Shown here: positions 43,480 through 51,531 of the stretch, piece by piece
Position numbering within the stretch: position 1 is the first letter of the stretch
How the letters are laid out: every line of letters begins with the position of its first letter
Assembly: GCA_002421605.1 (NCBI GenBank)
Contig: DISJ01000016.1
Coordinates: forward strand, 39,034-103,033
Direction of reading: 5' to 3'
DNA: 64,000 bases
DNA from: Rhodobacteraceae bacterium UBA6213
GTDB taxonomy: Bacteria > Pseudomonadota > Alphaproteobacteria > Rhodobacterales > Rhodobacteraceae
Made by a program: the position numbers and the translations under genes
The notes under the pieces: model-generated
What the model was told of the DNA's origin: nothing
The model's input: the letters and a program-made list of their open reading frames with translations, nothing else
Databases searched by the model: none

Positions 43480-44510
43480 CGCGCGGCGCGCACCGTTTCG
43501 ACCATCAGCGCGACATTGTCGGGGTCGGCATCAGGCGTGATGCCATGCCCAAGGTTGAAAATATGCGGGCCTTGGCTAAACGCCTGCACGATACGGCGGG
43601 TTTCATCCACCAGCCCCTGACCGCCCGTAACCATGTGTCGCGGGTCGAGGTTGCCTTGCACGCAGCCATCCTTTTGCACATTGCCCGCTGCCCATTCCGC
43701 CGAAACAGAATTGTCGATCGCCACGCAATCGGCGCCGGTGGCACGCGCAAAGCCCACATAGCGCTGCCCCGCCTCGCGCGGAAAGGCGATCACCGGCAGG
43801 CCGGGGTGGCGCGCTTTCAGCACCGAAATGATGCGCGCGGTCGGGGCAAGGGCGAAATCGTCGAAATCGCGGCCTTTCAGGCTACCGGCCCAGCTATCAA
43901 ACAGCTTTACCACCTCGGCCCCTGCACTGACTTGTGCCGACAGATATTCCACCGTCGCCTCGGTCAGCAGGTCAATCAGCGCGGCAAACGTGGCGCGGTC
44001 GGTGGCCTTCAGCGCGTGCGCGGGGCCTTGGTCGGGCGTGCCGCGTCCGGCGATCATGTAGCTGGCCACGGTCCAAGGCGCCCCGGCAAAGCCTATCAGC
44101 GTGGTTTCGCGCGGCAATTCGCGGGTCAAGATGCGCAGCGTTTCATAGACGGGGGCGAGATGGGTGTGGATGTCATCCTTGCCCTTCAGCGCGCGCAGCC
44201 CTTCGGGCCCGGTAATGGTTGAAAGCCGCGGGCCTTCGCCCGTTTCGAACCACAGATCGGCACCAAGTGCTTGCGGTAGCAAAAGAATATCCGCGAACAG
44301 AATGGCCGCATCAAAGCCGAAGCGCCGGATCGGTTGTAGCGTCACCTCGGCGGCAAGTTCGGGTGCGTAGCATAGCGACAGAAAATCACCCGCTTTCGCC
44401 CTAGTGGCACGGTATTCGGGCAAATAACGCCCGGCTTGCCGCATCATCCAGATCGGCGGCGACGGTAGGGTTTCGCCCGCAAGGGCGCGCAACATCAGCT
44501 TTTTGGTCAT
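43476..44510 (-). CDS. hemE: Uroporphyrinogen decarboxylase
   Basis: Decarboxylates uroporphyrinogen III to coproporphyrinogen III; 344 residues. The signatures PPIWMMRQAGRYLPEYR (about 18-34) and FAGAPWTVASYMI (about 143-155) are present, with D in ILFADILLLPQALG. ATG 44510 has GGAG 6 bases upstream; the frame extends to 44582 without support. Divergent from hemC with 93 bases between start codons. Confidence 0.96.
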   Translation of the reverse strand: MTKKLMLRALAGETLPSPPIWMMRQAGRYLPEYRATRAKAGDFLSLCYAPELAAEVTLQPIRRFGFDAAILFADILLLPQALGADLWFETGEGPRLSTITGPEGLRALKGKDDIHTHLAPVYETLRILTRELPRETTLIGFAGAPWTVASYMIAGRGTPDQGPAHALKATDRATFAALIDLLTEATVEYLSAQVSAGAEVVKLFDSWAGSLKGRDFDDFALAPTARIISVLKARHPGLPVIAFPREAGQRYVGFARATGADCVAIDNSVSAEWAAGNVQKDGCVQGNLDPRHMVTGGQGLVDETRRIVQAFSQGPHIFNLGHGITPDADPDNVALMVETVRAAR

Positions 44511-44603
44511 TTGGCACTCCGTTTGTCCCTTCATCGCGGGCGAGCGGGGGATGTCAAGCACCCAGCGGCTTGCGCGGCGCATTTGGCGCGGTTAATGGGG
44601 GGC

Positions 44604-45542
44604 ATGGATTTGCCAACGCCCCAAAACCCGCTGAAGATCGGCACCCGCGGCAGCCTGCTGGCGCTGGCGCAGACGCATGAAACGCGCGATCGCCTGATGG
44701 CGGCGCATGGTCTGCCCGAAAATGCCTTCAAGATAGTTGTAATCAAGACCACCGGCGACAAGGTTCTTGATCGCCCGCTGAAGGAAATCGGCGGCAAGGG
44801 GCTGTTTACCCGCGAGATCGAGGACGCCTTGCTCGAAGGCGGCATCGACATTGCCGTACACTCGATGAAAGACATGCCGACGCTGCAACCTGACGAGCTG
44901 CAGCTGAACTGCTATCTGCCACGCGAAGACGTGCGCGACGCCTTCGTCTCGCTCCACCACGAGCGGCTGGCCGATCTGCCAGAGGGGGCGGTGGTTGGCT
45001 CCTCCAGCCTCCGGCGGCGGGCGCAATTGGCCAACCGTCGGCCCGATCTGAAGCTGGTCGAGTTTCGCGGTAATGTGCAGACGAGGTTGAAAAAGCTGCA
45101 AGACGGCGTGGCCGAGGCTACCTTTCTGGCGATGGCGGGGCTGAATCGATTGGGGCAAGCGCACGTGGCGCGCGGCCCGATCGAGGTGGGCGACATGCTG
45201 CCCGCCGTGGCGCAGGGCTGCATCGGCATTGAACGGCGCATGAAGGATGCGCGTGCAGAGCTGCTTTTAGCCGCGATCCACCACGTGCCCACCGGCCTGC
45301 GGCTAGCGGCCGAGCGCGCCTATCTGACAACGCTTGATGGGTCTTGCGAAACGCCGATCGCGGGGCTCGCGATACTCGAAGGCGACACGCTCTGGCTGCG
45401 CGGCGAGATTTTGCGCCCCGATGGGTCCGAAGCAATCGCCGCCGAAGTTCGCGGCCCGGCTAGTGATGGCGCGACCTTGGGCGACGGTCTTGCGCGACAG
45501 TTGCTGGGCATGGCGCCAAAGGACTTTTTCGACTGGCGCTAG
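44604..45542 (+). CDS. hemC: Hydroxymethylbilane synthase (porphobilinogen deaminase)
   Basis: Makes hydroxymethylbilane from four porphobilinogens; 312 residues. KIGTRGSLLALAQT opens the protein, the catalytic aspartate is in SMKDMPT, arginine-rich SSSLRRRAQL follows, and the dipyrromethane attachment cysteine is in LDGSCETPIAG (about residue 248). ATG 44604 was chosen; an in-frame ATG at 44595 is three codons earlier. Divergent from hemE, so the two haem genes may share a control region. Confidence 0.96.
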   Translation: MDLPTPQNPLKIGTRGSLLALAQTHETRDRLMAAHGLPENAFKIVVIKTTGDKVLDRPLKEIGGKGLFTREIEDALLEGGIDIAVHSMKDMPTLQPDELQLNCYLPREDVRDAFVSLHHERLADLPEGAVVGSSSLRRRAQLANRRPDLKLVEFRGNVQTRLKKLQDGVAEATFLAMAGLNRLGQAHVARGPIEVGDMLPAVAQGCIGIERRMKDARAELLLAAIHHVPTGLRLAAERAYLTTLDGSCETPIAGLAILEGDTLWLRGEILRPDGSEAIAAEVRGPASDGATLGDGLARQLLGMAPKDFFDWR

Positions 45543-45561
45543 TCGTGCGCCGTGCCTTGGG

Positions 45562-45960
45562 TCAAATCAGTGCGGCAGCGCCAAGCGCGCCGCGATCGAG
45601 CAGCCACAAGAGCATGATGCCGCCAATCGCCAGCACCGCGCCCAGCATCGCCACCAGCGCGTAGCCCCCAATCCTAAGGCCAAGCGCAAAGGCAGACGCC
45701 GCCAGTATCGCCATTAGCCAGCGGCTTGCGCGCTGGTCCGCCAGAATACCCATGCCTACTGCGCTCGCGATCGCCACAATCGATGCAGCCACCAGTACCA
45801 GCGCATAGCCCGCATCGCCCAAACCGAATGCGTTGACCGCGAGGGTTGGGACATAGTGCATGACCGAGGCGTTGAACGCGCCGTAAAGCATCATCAGCAC
45901 CGCCGCGAGTTGCAGCGCCGGGTCAGCCAGAAACGGGCGGAACAGCTCCAGACTGCACAC
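45562..45960 (-). CDS. Short membrane protein resembling part of an MFS transporter
   Basis: 132 residues with about four membrane helices. The stretch VPTLAVNAFGLGDAGYALVLVAASIVAIASAVGMGILADQRASR resembles the loop-and-helix A-type motif region of major facilitator sugar-efflux proteins, which are normally about 400 residues. Upstream DNA is the FAD-dehydrogenase gene and downstream is hemC, so the rest is missing. GTG 45960 begins 2 bases after the previous stop, suggesting it is still co-transcribed. It may be a remnant or a small membrane protein in its own right. Confidence 0.6.
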   Translation of the reverse strand: MCSLELFRPFLADPALQLAAVLMMLYGAFNASVMHYVPTLAVNAFGLGDAGYALVLVAASIVAIASAVGMGILADQRASRWLMAILAASAFALGLRIGGYALVAMLGAVLAIGGIMLLWLLDRGALGAAALI

Positions 45961-45962
45961 GA

Positions 45963-47366
45963 TCAGGGCAGAACCTTTCCGGGGTTGAGAATGCCCGCAG
46001 GGTCGAGTGCCGCCTTGATCGCGCGCATCGTGGCAAGCGCCACTGGGTCCTTGTGCGCGGCCATGGTGGCGCGTTTGGACAGGCCCACTCCATGTTCGGC
46101 CGAAAATGTGCCGCCCATGCCCACCGCCTCTTCTGCCACCGCCGCGCGGATCGCCTCAGAAAGCGCGGCCTCGTCGCGCGTCGGGTAAGCGGTATAGTGG
46201 ATGTTGCCATCGCCCAGATGCGCCACCACCATTTCTTCTGCCCCCGCATCAAGCGCGGCAAGCCGCGCAGCCATGCGGGGCAAAAACCCGGCAACCTGGT
46301 CAAGTGGCAGCGCGATATCGGTATCGACCAATGGCGCGCGATTCAGCGTGATCTCGGCCGCCGCCTCGCGCATTGACCAAAGCTTGCGCCGCTGTGCGTG
46401 GCTCACGGCCAAGACCGCCTCGCGCACAGTGCCCGCCTCGAAGGCCTCGGCAAAAAGCGCCTGCACCGCCTGTGCCAGTGCCGGCTCGCCAAGGGGCGAG
46501 GCCGCGGCATCGTCGGGTCGGGTGCTGGCAACTTCGAAAAGGATATTTGTGGCGCAAGGTGCGAACGGGCAAGCAAGCTCGGGACGGCACGCAGCCAGCC
46601 GCACCATATAGCCCTGCGGCATATACTCATAGGCCTCGACTGCGCCGCCTGTCGTCTCTTGCAGCCGGTGCAACAGGGCAAGCGCGTCGGGCAGGTTATC
46701 CATCCCCAGCAGCCCCGTCACATGCACGCGCGGTGCTGGCGCTAGGCGCAGCACCGCAGCGGTAATGATGCCCAGCGTGCCTTCGGCGCCGATAAAAAGA
46801 TCGCGCAAATCATAGCCGGTGTTGTCTTTGTAAAGCGCGCTCATGGTGTTCAACACGCGCCCATCCGCCAGCACCACTTCAAGCCCAAGGCAGAGCGCGC
46901 GGGCATTGCCGTGGCGCAACACATTCGAGCCACCCGCGTTGGTCGAAAGAAACCCGCCCACCTGCGCCGAACCACGTGCCCCGAAGGTCAACCCAAAGGT
47001 GAGCCCCGCGCCCGCCGCCGCCTCGTGCAGCCGGTCAAGCACGACGCCTGCCTCCGCCACCAGCGTACGCGTTGCGGCATTGACCTCGCGAATGCGGTTC
47101 AGCCTTTCAAGTGAAAGCATCAGAGCGTTTTGGGCAAATGTGCCGCCGTTCAGCCCGGTATTGCCACCGACCGGCACCACCGCCACCCCTGCTGCTGAGG
47201 CCAGTCGCAGAACAGCGGCCACTTCGCCCGTATTCGCAGGCCGCAACACGGCGCGTGGCTGCCAATGATACTTGCCCGTCCACTCGCGCCCGAAACCTTC
47301 TGCATCAGTCCCGGTCAGCACATTGGTCGCGCCCAATATCGTCGTCAGTTCGGCCAAAAGGTTCAT
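45963..47366 (-). CDS. FAD-binding oxidoreductase (GlcD / D-2-hydroxyacid dehydrogenase family)
   Basis: 467-residue flavoprotein of the VAO/DLD type. FAD-binding PVGGNTGLNGG (about 72-82), FGLTFGARGSAQVGGFLSTNAGG and YKDNTGYDLRDLFIGAEGTLGIIT are the family signatures; the C-terminal half has the metal/substrate segment VVAHLGDGNIHY and GGTFSAEHGVGLSKR, as in D-lactate and D-2-hydroxyglutarate dehydrogenases. ATG 47366 has GGAG 8 bases upstream; a frame to 47504 lacks support. Followed after 2 bases by the small membrane protein. Substrate not determined. Confidence 0.9.
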   Translation of the reverse strand: MNLLAELTTILGATNVLTGTDAEGFGREWTGKYHWQPRAVLRPANTGEVAAVLRLASAAGVAVVPVGGNTGLNGGTFAQNALMLSLERLNRIREVNAATRTLVAEAGVVLDRLHEAAAGAGLTFGLTFGARGSAQVGGFLSTNAGGSNVLRHGNARALCLGLEVVLADGRVLNTMSALYKDNTGYDLRDLFIGAEGTLGIITAAVLRLAPAPRVHVTGLLGMDNLPDALALLHRLQETTGGAVEAYEYMPQGYMVRLAACRPELACPFAPCATNILFEVASTRPDDAAASPLGEPALAQAVQALFAEAFEAGTVREAVLAVSHAQRRKLWSMREAAAEITLNRAPLVDTDIALPLDQVAGFLPRMAARLAALDAGAEEMVVAHLGDGNIHYTAYPTRDEAALSEAIRAAVAEEAVGMGGTFSAEHGVGLSKRATMAAHKDPVALATMRAIKAALDPAGILNPGKVLP

Positions 47367-47454
47367 CGGCGCTCTCCGTGATCGGCTGCATATTCCATGT
47401 CCACACACCGGCCTGCGCCAGTGCCAATCGGCAGTGCCGCGGCGGGCGTGCTTG

Positions 47455-47520
47455 CCTCCGGCGGGGATACTTCTATCTGAAGCAGATCCCAATGCTTCAG
47501 TCAAAATATCCCCCGCGGAG
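47455..47520. repeat. Palindromic intergenic repeat, copy 2
   Basis: Same element as 23093-23157: identical centre CTGAAGCAGATC...AATGCTTCAG and GATA/TATC arms, but the GC-rich ends are swapped (CCTCCGGCGGGG on the left, CCCCCGCGGAG on the right, the reverse of copy 1). It lies between two divergent genes, so it cannot be simply a terminator for both neighbours. Confidence 0.8.
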
Positions 47521-47601
47521 CGCTAAGCGGCTTGCCTATGTCGCATGCGGGCTGGCGGCGCGCGCGAGGCTTTGGCAGGATCGGCGAAAAGGGAGGTTTA
47601 C

Positions 47602-49635
47602 ATGGCACCTGATCCGCTGCTGACGCCATTTCAGTTGAAGCATATCGCGCTGAAGAACCGGATCATGTCGACTGCGCACGAGCCGGCCTATTCCGAAGGC
47701 GGGATGCCGAAGGAACGCTACCGCCTTTATCACCGCGAAAAGGCACGGGGCGGCATGGCGCTGACGATGACTGCGGGTTCGGCGGTTGTATCGGCCGACA
47801 GTCCACAGGCGTTTGGCAATTTGCACGCCTATGACGATGCGATTGTACCCTGGTTGAAGGTGCTGGTCGAAGATTGTCACGAGCATGACTGTAAGGTGAT
47901 GATCCAGTTAACTCATCTTGGCCGACGCACTGGTTGGAACAAGGCACATTGGCTGCCAGTGTTGAGCGCCAGCCCGGTGCGCGAGGCGGCGCACCGGACA
48001 TTTCCAAAGGAAGCTGAGGATTGGGATATCGAACGTATCGTCGCCGACTATGCGACGGCGGCACAGCGGATGCAGGCGGCGGGGCTCGACGGGATCGAGT
48101 TAGAGGCCTACGGCCATCTGATGGACAGCTTCTGGTCGCCCGCCACCAATCGGCGTAGCGATATCTGGGGTGGCTGTCTTGATAACCGCCTTCGTTTTAC
48201 GTGGATGGTGCTCGATGCGGTGCGCGATGCGGTGGGGCCAGAGCTCATCGTTGGGCTGCGGTTGGTTGCGGATGAGGCGACGGAGCATGGGTTGGGCCGC
48301 GAAGAGGGGGTCGAGATTGCGCGGCGACTGGCAGCTTCTGGCAAAGTTGATTTTCTCAACGTGATCCGTGGGCATATCGACACCGACGCGGCGCTGACCA
48401 GAGTGATACCGATTCAAGGCATGGCTTCGGCACCGCATCTCGACTTTGCGGGCGAGGTAAAGGATGCCACCGGCTTAGCGATGTTTCATGCCGCGCGTAT
48501 TCCCGATGTGGCGACCGCACGGCACGCGATTGCCGGCGGCAAGCTTGACATGGTGGGCATGACGCGGGCGCATATTGCCGACCCATATATTACGACCAAG
48601 GTCGTGGCTGGGCAGGAGGCGTATATTCGCCCTTGCGTTGGTGCCACCTATTGCCTCGATCGCATTTACGAAGGTGGCGGGGCGCTTTGCATTCACAATG
48701 CAGCAACTGGCCGCGAGGCAGAGATGCCGCATCTGATACCGCGCGCCGAGGTTTCGCGCCGGGTGGTTGTGGTCGGGGCGGGTCCTGCGGGGCTTGAGGC
48801 GGCGCGGGTGGCGGGAGAGCGTGGGCATCGGGTGGTGGTGCTTGAAGCCGCGGCGCGCCCCGGTGGGCAGGTGGGCCTGATTACGCTGCACCCGAGGCGG
48901 CGTGAAATGGTCGGAATTGTTGACTGGCGGTTGGCGGAAATCGACCGGCTGGGGGTGGAGCTTCGCTGTAATGTCTTGGCTGATGTCGATGACGTGCGCG
49001 CATTAGCCCCCGATTTTGTGGTGATCGCCACCGGGGGGCTGCCGCAACAGCCCGAGGCGGCCGTGGGGTTGGCGCGATCGAGCTGGGATGTGATTTCAGG
49101 CGAAATTGTGCCGCAAGGCCGCGTGATCGTTTACGAAGATGGTACAGGCCACGCGGGGTTGATGGCCGCTGAAATGGCCGCGCGCGGGGGCGCGGAGGTC
49201 GAGTTGGTGACGCCGGAGCGCACCTTGGCGCCCGACGTGGGCGGCATGAACCATGAGCCCTATATGCGCGCCTTTCACGAGCTTGGGGTGCGGGTGACAA
49301 TCAACACCCGCCTTGCGGGTGCGAGGCGCGCGGAAAACGGGATCGCGGTGCGACTTCAATCAGATTTTGCCCCGGGGTGGAGCGAAGAGCGACAGGTGGC
49401 CATGCTGGTGGCCGACCACGGCACAACTGCAAACGACGCGCTTTACCACACGCTCAAGCCAATGAGTCGTAATCTGGGCGCGGTGGATTACGCGGCGCTG
49501 ATCGGGGCGGGCGAGGTATTTCCGACCCGCTATCCGGGTGGGGCGTTCATGCTATACCGCATTGGCGATGCGGTGGCGGCGCGCAACATCCATGCAGGCA
49601 TTTACGACGCGCTACGTTTTGGAATCCGCTATTGA
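47602..49635 (+). CDS. Trimethylamine-dehydrogenase-like flavoprotein (N-methyl amine or enoate oxidoreductase)
   Basis: 677 residues: an FMN TIM-barrel of the old yellow enzyme class (about 1-370), then a FAD/NAD-binding module with GAGPAG (392-397). The 4Fe-4S motif reads C345-V-G-A348-x2-C351-x11-C363: the second ligand cysteine of the usual CxxC is alanine. GWNKAHWLPVLSAS and HNAATGRE are as in N-methylproline or dimethylamine-type demethylases. Likely demethylates a methylated amine or betaine; the substrate is not clear. ATG 47602 has GGGAGG 6 bases upstream. Confidence 0.88.
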   Translation: MAPDPLLTPFQLKHIALKNRIMSTAHEPAYSEGGMPKERYRLYHREKARGGMALTMTAGSAVVSADSPQAFGNLHAYDDAIVPWLKVLVEDCHEHDCKVMIQLTHLGRRTGWNKAHWLPVLSASPVREAAHRTFPKEAEDWDIERIVADYATAAQRMQAAGLDGIELEAYGHLMDSFWSPATNRRSDIWGGCLDNRLRFTWMVLDAVRDAVGPELIVGLRLVADEATEHGLGREEGVEIARRLAASGKVDFLNVIRGHIDTDAALTRVIPIQGMASAPHLDFAGEVKDATGLAMFHAARIPDVATARHAIAGGKLDMVGMTRAHIADPYITTKVVAGQEAYIRPCVGATYCLDRIYEGGGALCIHNAATGREAEMPHLIPRAEVSRRVVVVGAGPAGLEAARVAGERGHRVVVLEAAARPGGQVGLITLHPRRREMVGIVDWRLAEIDRLGVELRCNVLADVDDVRALAPDFVVIATGGLPQQPEAAVGLARSSWDVISGEIVPQGRVIVYEDGTGHAGLMAAEMAARGGAEVELVTPERTLAPDVGGMNHEPYMRAFHELGVRVTINTRLAGARRAENGIAVRLQSDFAPGWSEERQVAMLVADHGTTANDALYHTLKPMSRNLGAVDYAALIGAGEVFPTRYPGGAFMLYRIGDAVAARNIHAGIYDALRFGIRY

Positions 49636-49638
49636 GCC

Positions 49639-50076
49639 TCAGGCGCTGGTGCGGTCGAAGATGACGATCAGAACGAGCGCCACTGCGGCACCGATGTAGA
49701 GATAGGCACCGCTGCCAAGGAAATCGACGAAATCAAGAGCGGAAACCTGAAGGCCTAACTGGCGCAGTTCGTCATTGACGTTGAGAGCGGTCCAAGCGGC
49801 AACGCCAATCGGCATGGCGCCGGCGATGAGCGCCAGCACGCCCGGGCAGGCGCGCAGCAGCGCGAGCAGCAGCACCAGTGCTGCCAGCGGATAGGAGGCA
49901 AAGAAAAGCTGCGCCACAAAATCCATATCGCGCAGACCGTTGAGCCCCACCTCCTGCAAGGTGGCAATCGGCGTGATCTGCATCAGCAGCGGGATGGAGA
50001 TGAAGGGCAGAAAAAAGCTACCGAGTAGGGCTGCGGTAAGCAGCGCGACGAGCGCGGGTTGGCTGTGGGTGCGCAT
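49639..50076 (-). CDS. Hypothetical membrane protein with four helices
   Basis: 145 residues with hydrophobic segments at about 8-30, 54-74, 79-98 and 120-140; the second and third are separated by ACPG. No family recognised. Convergent with the flavoprotein gene, leaving 3 bases between the stops. Confidence 0.65.
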   Translation of the reverse strand: MRTHSQPALVALLTAALLGSFFLPFISIPLLMQITPIATLQEVGLNGLRDMDFVAQLFFASYPLAALVLLLALLRACPGVLALIAGAMPIGVAAWTALNVNDELRQLGLQVSALDFVDFLGSGAYLYIGAAVALVLIVIFDRTSA

Positions 50077-50174
50077 GCTCGCTCCGCAGAAAATTTCGCA
50101 CCAGAGTGCGTAGCCGCGATGCGCCTGTCAACGCTGGTGATGGGCTGCTGTAGCCTGTCGCCTTAGCGGACACC

Positions 50175-50843
50175 TCAGCGCGGTGGCACTTGTGTTAGCA
50201 GCTCAAGCACCTTGGGCCCAAGTTCTGCCACCACCATCTGCACGCCTTCTGGCGCTGGGTGGATACCGTCGCTCTGCATCAACGCGCGTGTGCTGCGTTC
50301 CTGCACGCTCAGCGCCATGATCGGAGCGAGCAGGTTTTCGAGCAAAAGCGCGCCATGTGCGGCGGCGAGTTCAGGAAAGATGGCATCGAACGCGGATTGG
50401 TATTCGGCGCCATAATTGGGTGGCGCGGGCAGACCCACCAGCAGCACAGGCAAATTGAGCGTGTTGGCCTCGGTGAGAATCGCGTCAAGGTTGGCGCGCG
50501 AAATCTCGGGCGACAGACCACGCAGCAGGTCATTGCCGCCCAATGCGACGATCAGCGCATCGGCCCCGCCCGCCAGTGACCATTCAAGGCGGGCGCGCCC
50601 ACCCGCGGTCGTATCACCCGAAACACCGGCGTTCTGTACAACCACATCTGCCCCCGCGGCGATGAGCCATGCCTGCAATTGCGGCACCAGCCCATCTTCG
50701 GTGGCCAGCCCATAGCCTTGGGTCAGGCTGTCGCCAAGTGCCACGATTTGCAGCGGCGCGGCAAATACCGGAGTTGCCAGCAAGAATGTGACTACTGCAA
50801 GGTTGCGCAGGTGCCGTACCGCGCCATATGCCTTGCAGGCAAT
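50175..50843 (-). CDS. tesA: GDSL-family arylesterase / lysophospholipase (TesA-like), start uncertain
   Basis: Exported SGNH hydrolase. All four blocks are present: ALGDSLTQGYG (Ser), NAGVSGDT (Gly), ALGGNDLLRG (Asn) and SDGIHPAPEG (Asp-His). A signal peptide NLAVVTFLLATPVFA is clear, but there is no ATG, GTG or TTG between it and the neighbouring divergent gene; in frame only ATT (50843) or CTG (50810) precede it. The next ATG (51047) lies inside the ABC gene and would add a 68-residue extension. I give the ATT start as a guess. tesA next to ybbA and ybbP is the arrangement known from E. coli. Confidence 0.75.
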   Translation of the reverse strand: MACKAYGAVRHLRNLAVVTFLLATPVFAAPLQIVALGDSLTQGYGLATEDGLVPQLQAWLIAAGADVVVQNAGVSGDTTAGGRARLEWSLAGGADALIVALGGNDLLRGLSPEISRANLDAILTEANTLNLPVLLVGLPAPPNYGAEYQSAFDAIFPELAAAHGALLLENLLAPIMALSVQERSTRALMQSDGIHPAPEGVQMVVAELGPKVLELLTQVPPR

Positions 50844-50862
50844 TAAAGTAAGGGCATTGGTG

Positions 50863-51531
50863 ATGGAGACGGTTCTGAGCTTGCGCGACGCGCGACTGAC
50901 GTTGGCGGGCAATGCCGGGCCGATCGAAATACTTCGTGGCATCAGCCTTGATATCGCGCGGGGCGAAAGCATCGGGCTGGTCGGGCCTTCGGGATCTGGC
51001 AAGTCGTCGCTCCTCATGCTCATGGGCGGGTTGGAGCGCGCAAGCTCCGGCACGGTTACGGCCTTGGGCCAGGATCTGGGCGCCATGAACGAAGACGCAC
51101 TGGCCCGCTTCCGCCGTGACAATATGGGGATCGTTTTCCAAAGCTTCCACCTTATTCCAACAATGACGGCGCTTGAAAACGTTGCGTTACCACTGGAACT
51201 TGCCGGGGTGGGCGATGCTTTTGCGCGAGCGGGCGAGGAACTGGAGGCGGTTGGCCTTGCTGCGCGTGGTGGGCACTATCCGGCAGAGCTTTCGGGTGGT
51301 GAGCAACAGCGGGTGGCACTGGCGCGGGCCGCAGCGCCGCGCCCAAAGCTGTTTTTGGCCGATGAGCCGACAGGTAATCTGGATGCAACCAACGGTGCCG
51401 CGATTATGGATTTGCTGTTCGGGTTGCGTGACCGGCATGGGGCAACGCTGGTTCTGGTTACCCACGCGCCAGAGCTGGCCTCACGCTGCGACCGGATCGT
51501 GCATTTGTCTGACGGGCGGGTGACGCCATGA
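50863..51531 (+). CDS. ABC transporter ATP-binding protein (YbbA/LolD-type)
   Basis: 222-residue ATPase. Walker A GPSGSGKSS (about 40-48), Q-loop in NMGIVFQSFHLIPTMTALENV, signature LSGGEQQRVALARA, Walker B LFLADEPTGNLD, and H-loop VLVTHAPELA. The short MacB/LolD pattern fits a mechanotransmission-type transporter with the long permease that follows. GTG/ATG at 50863; the stop overlaps the permease start (ATGA). Divergent from the esterase gene. Confidence 0.93.
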   Translation: METVLSLRDARLTLAGNAGPIEILRGISLDIARGESIGLVGPSGSGKSSLLMLMGGLERASSGTVTALGQDLGAMNEDALARFRRDNMGIVFQSFHLIPTMTALENVALPLELAGVGDAFARAGEELEAVGLAARGGHYPAELSGGEQQRVALARAAAPRPKLFLADEPTGNLDATNGAAIMDLLFGLRDRHGATLVLVTHAPELASRCDRIVHLSDGRVTP

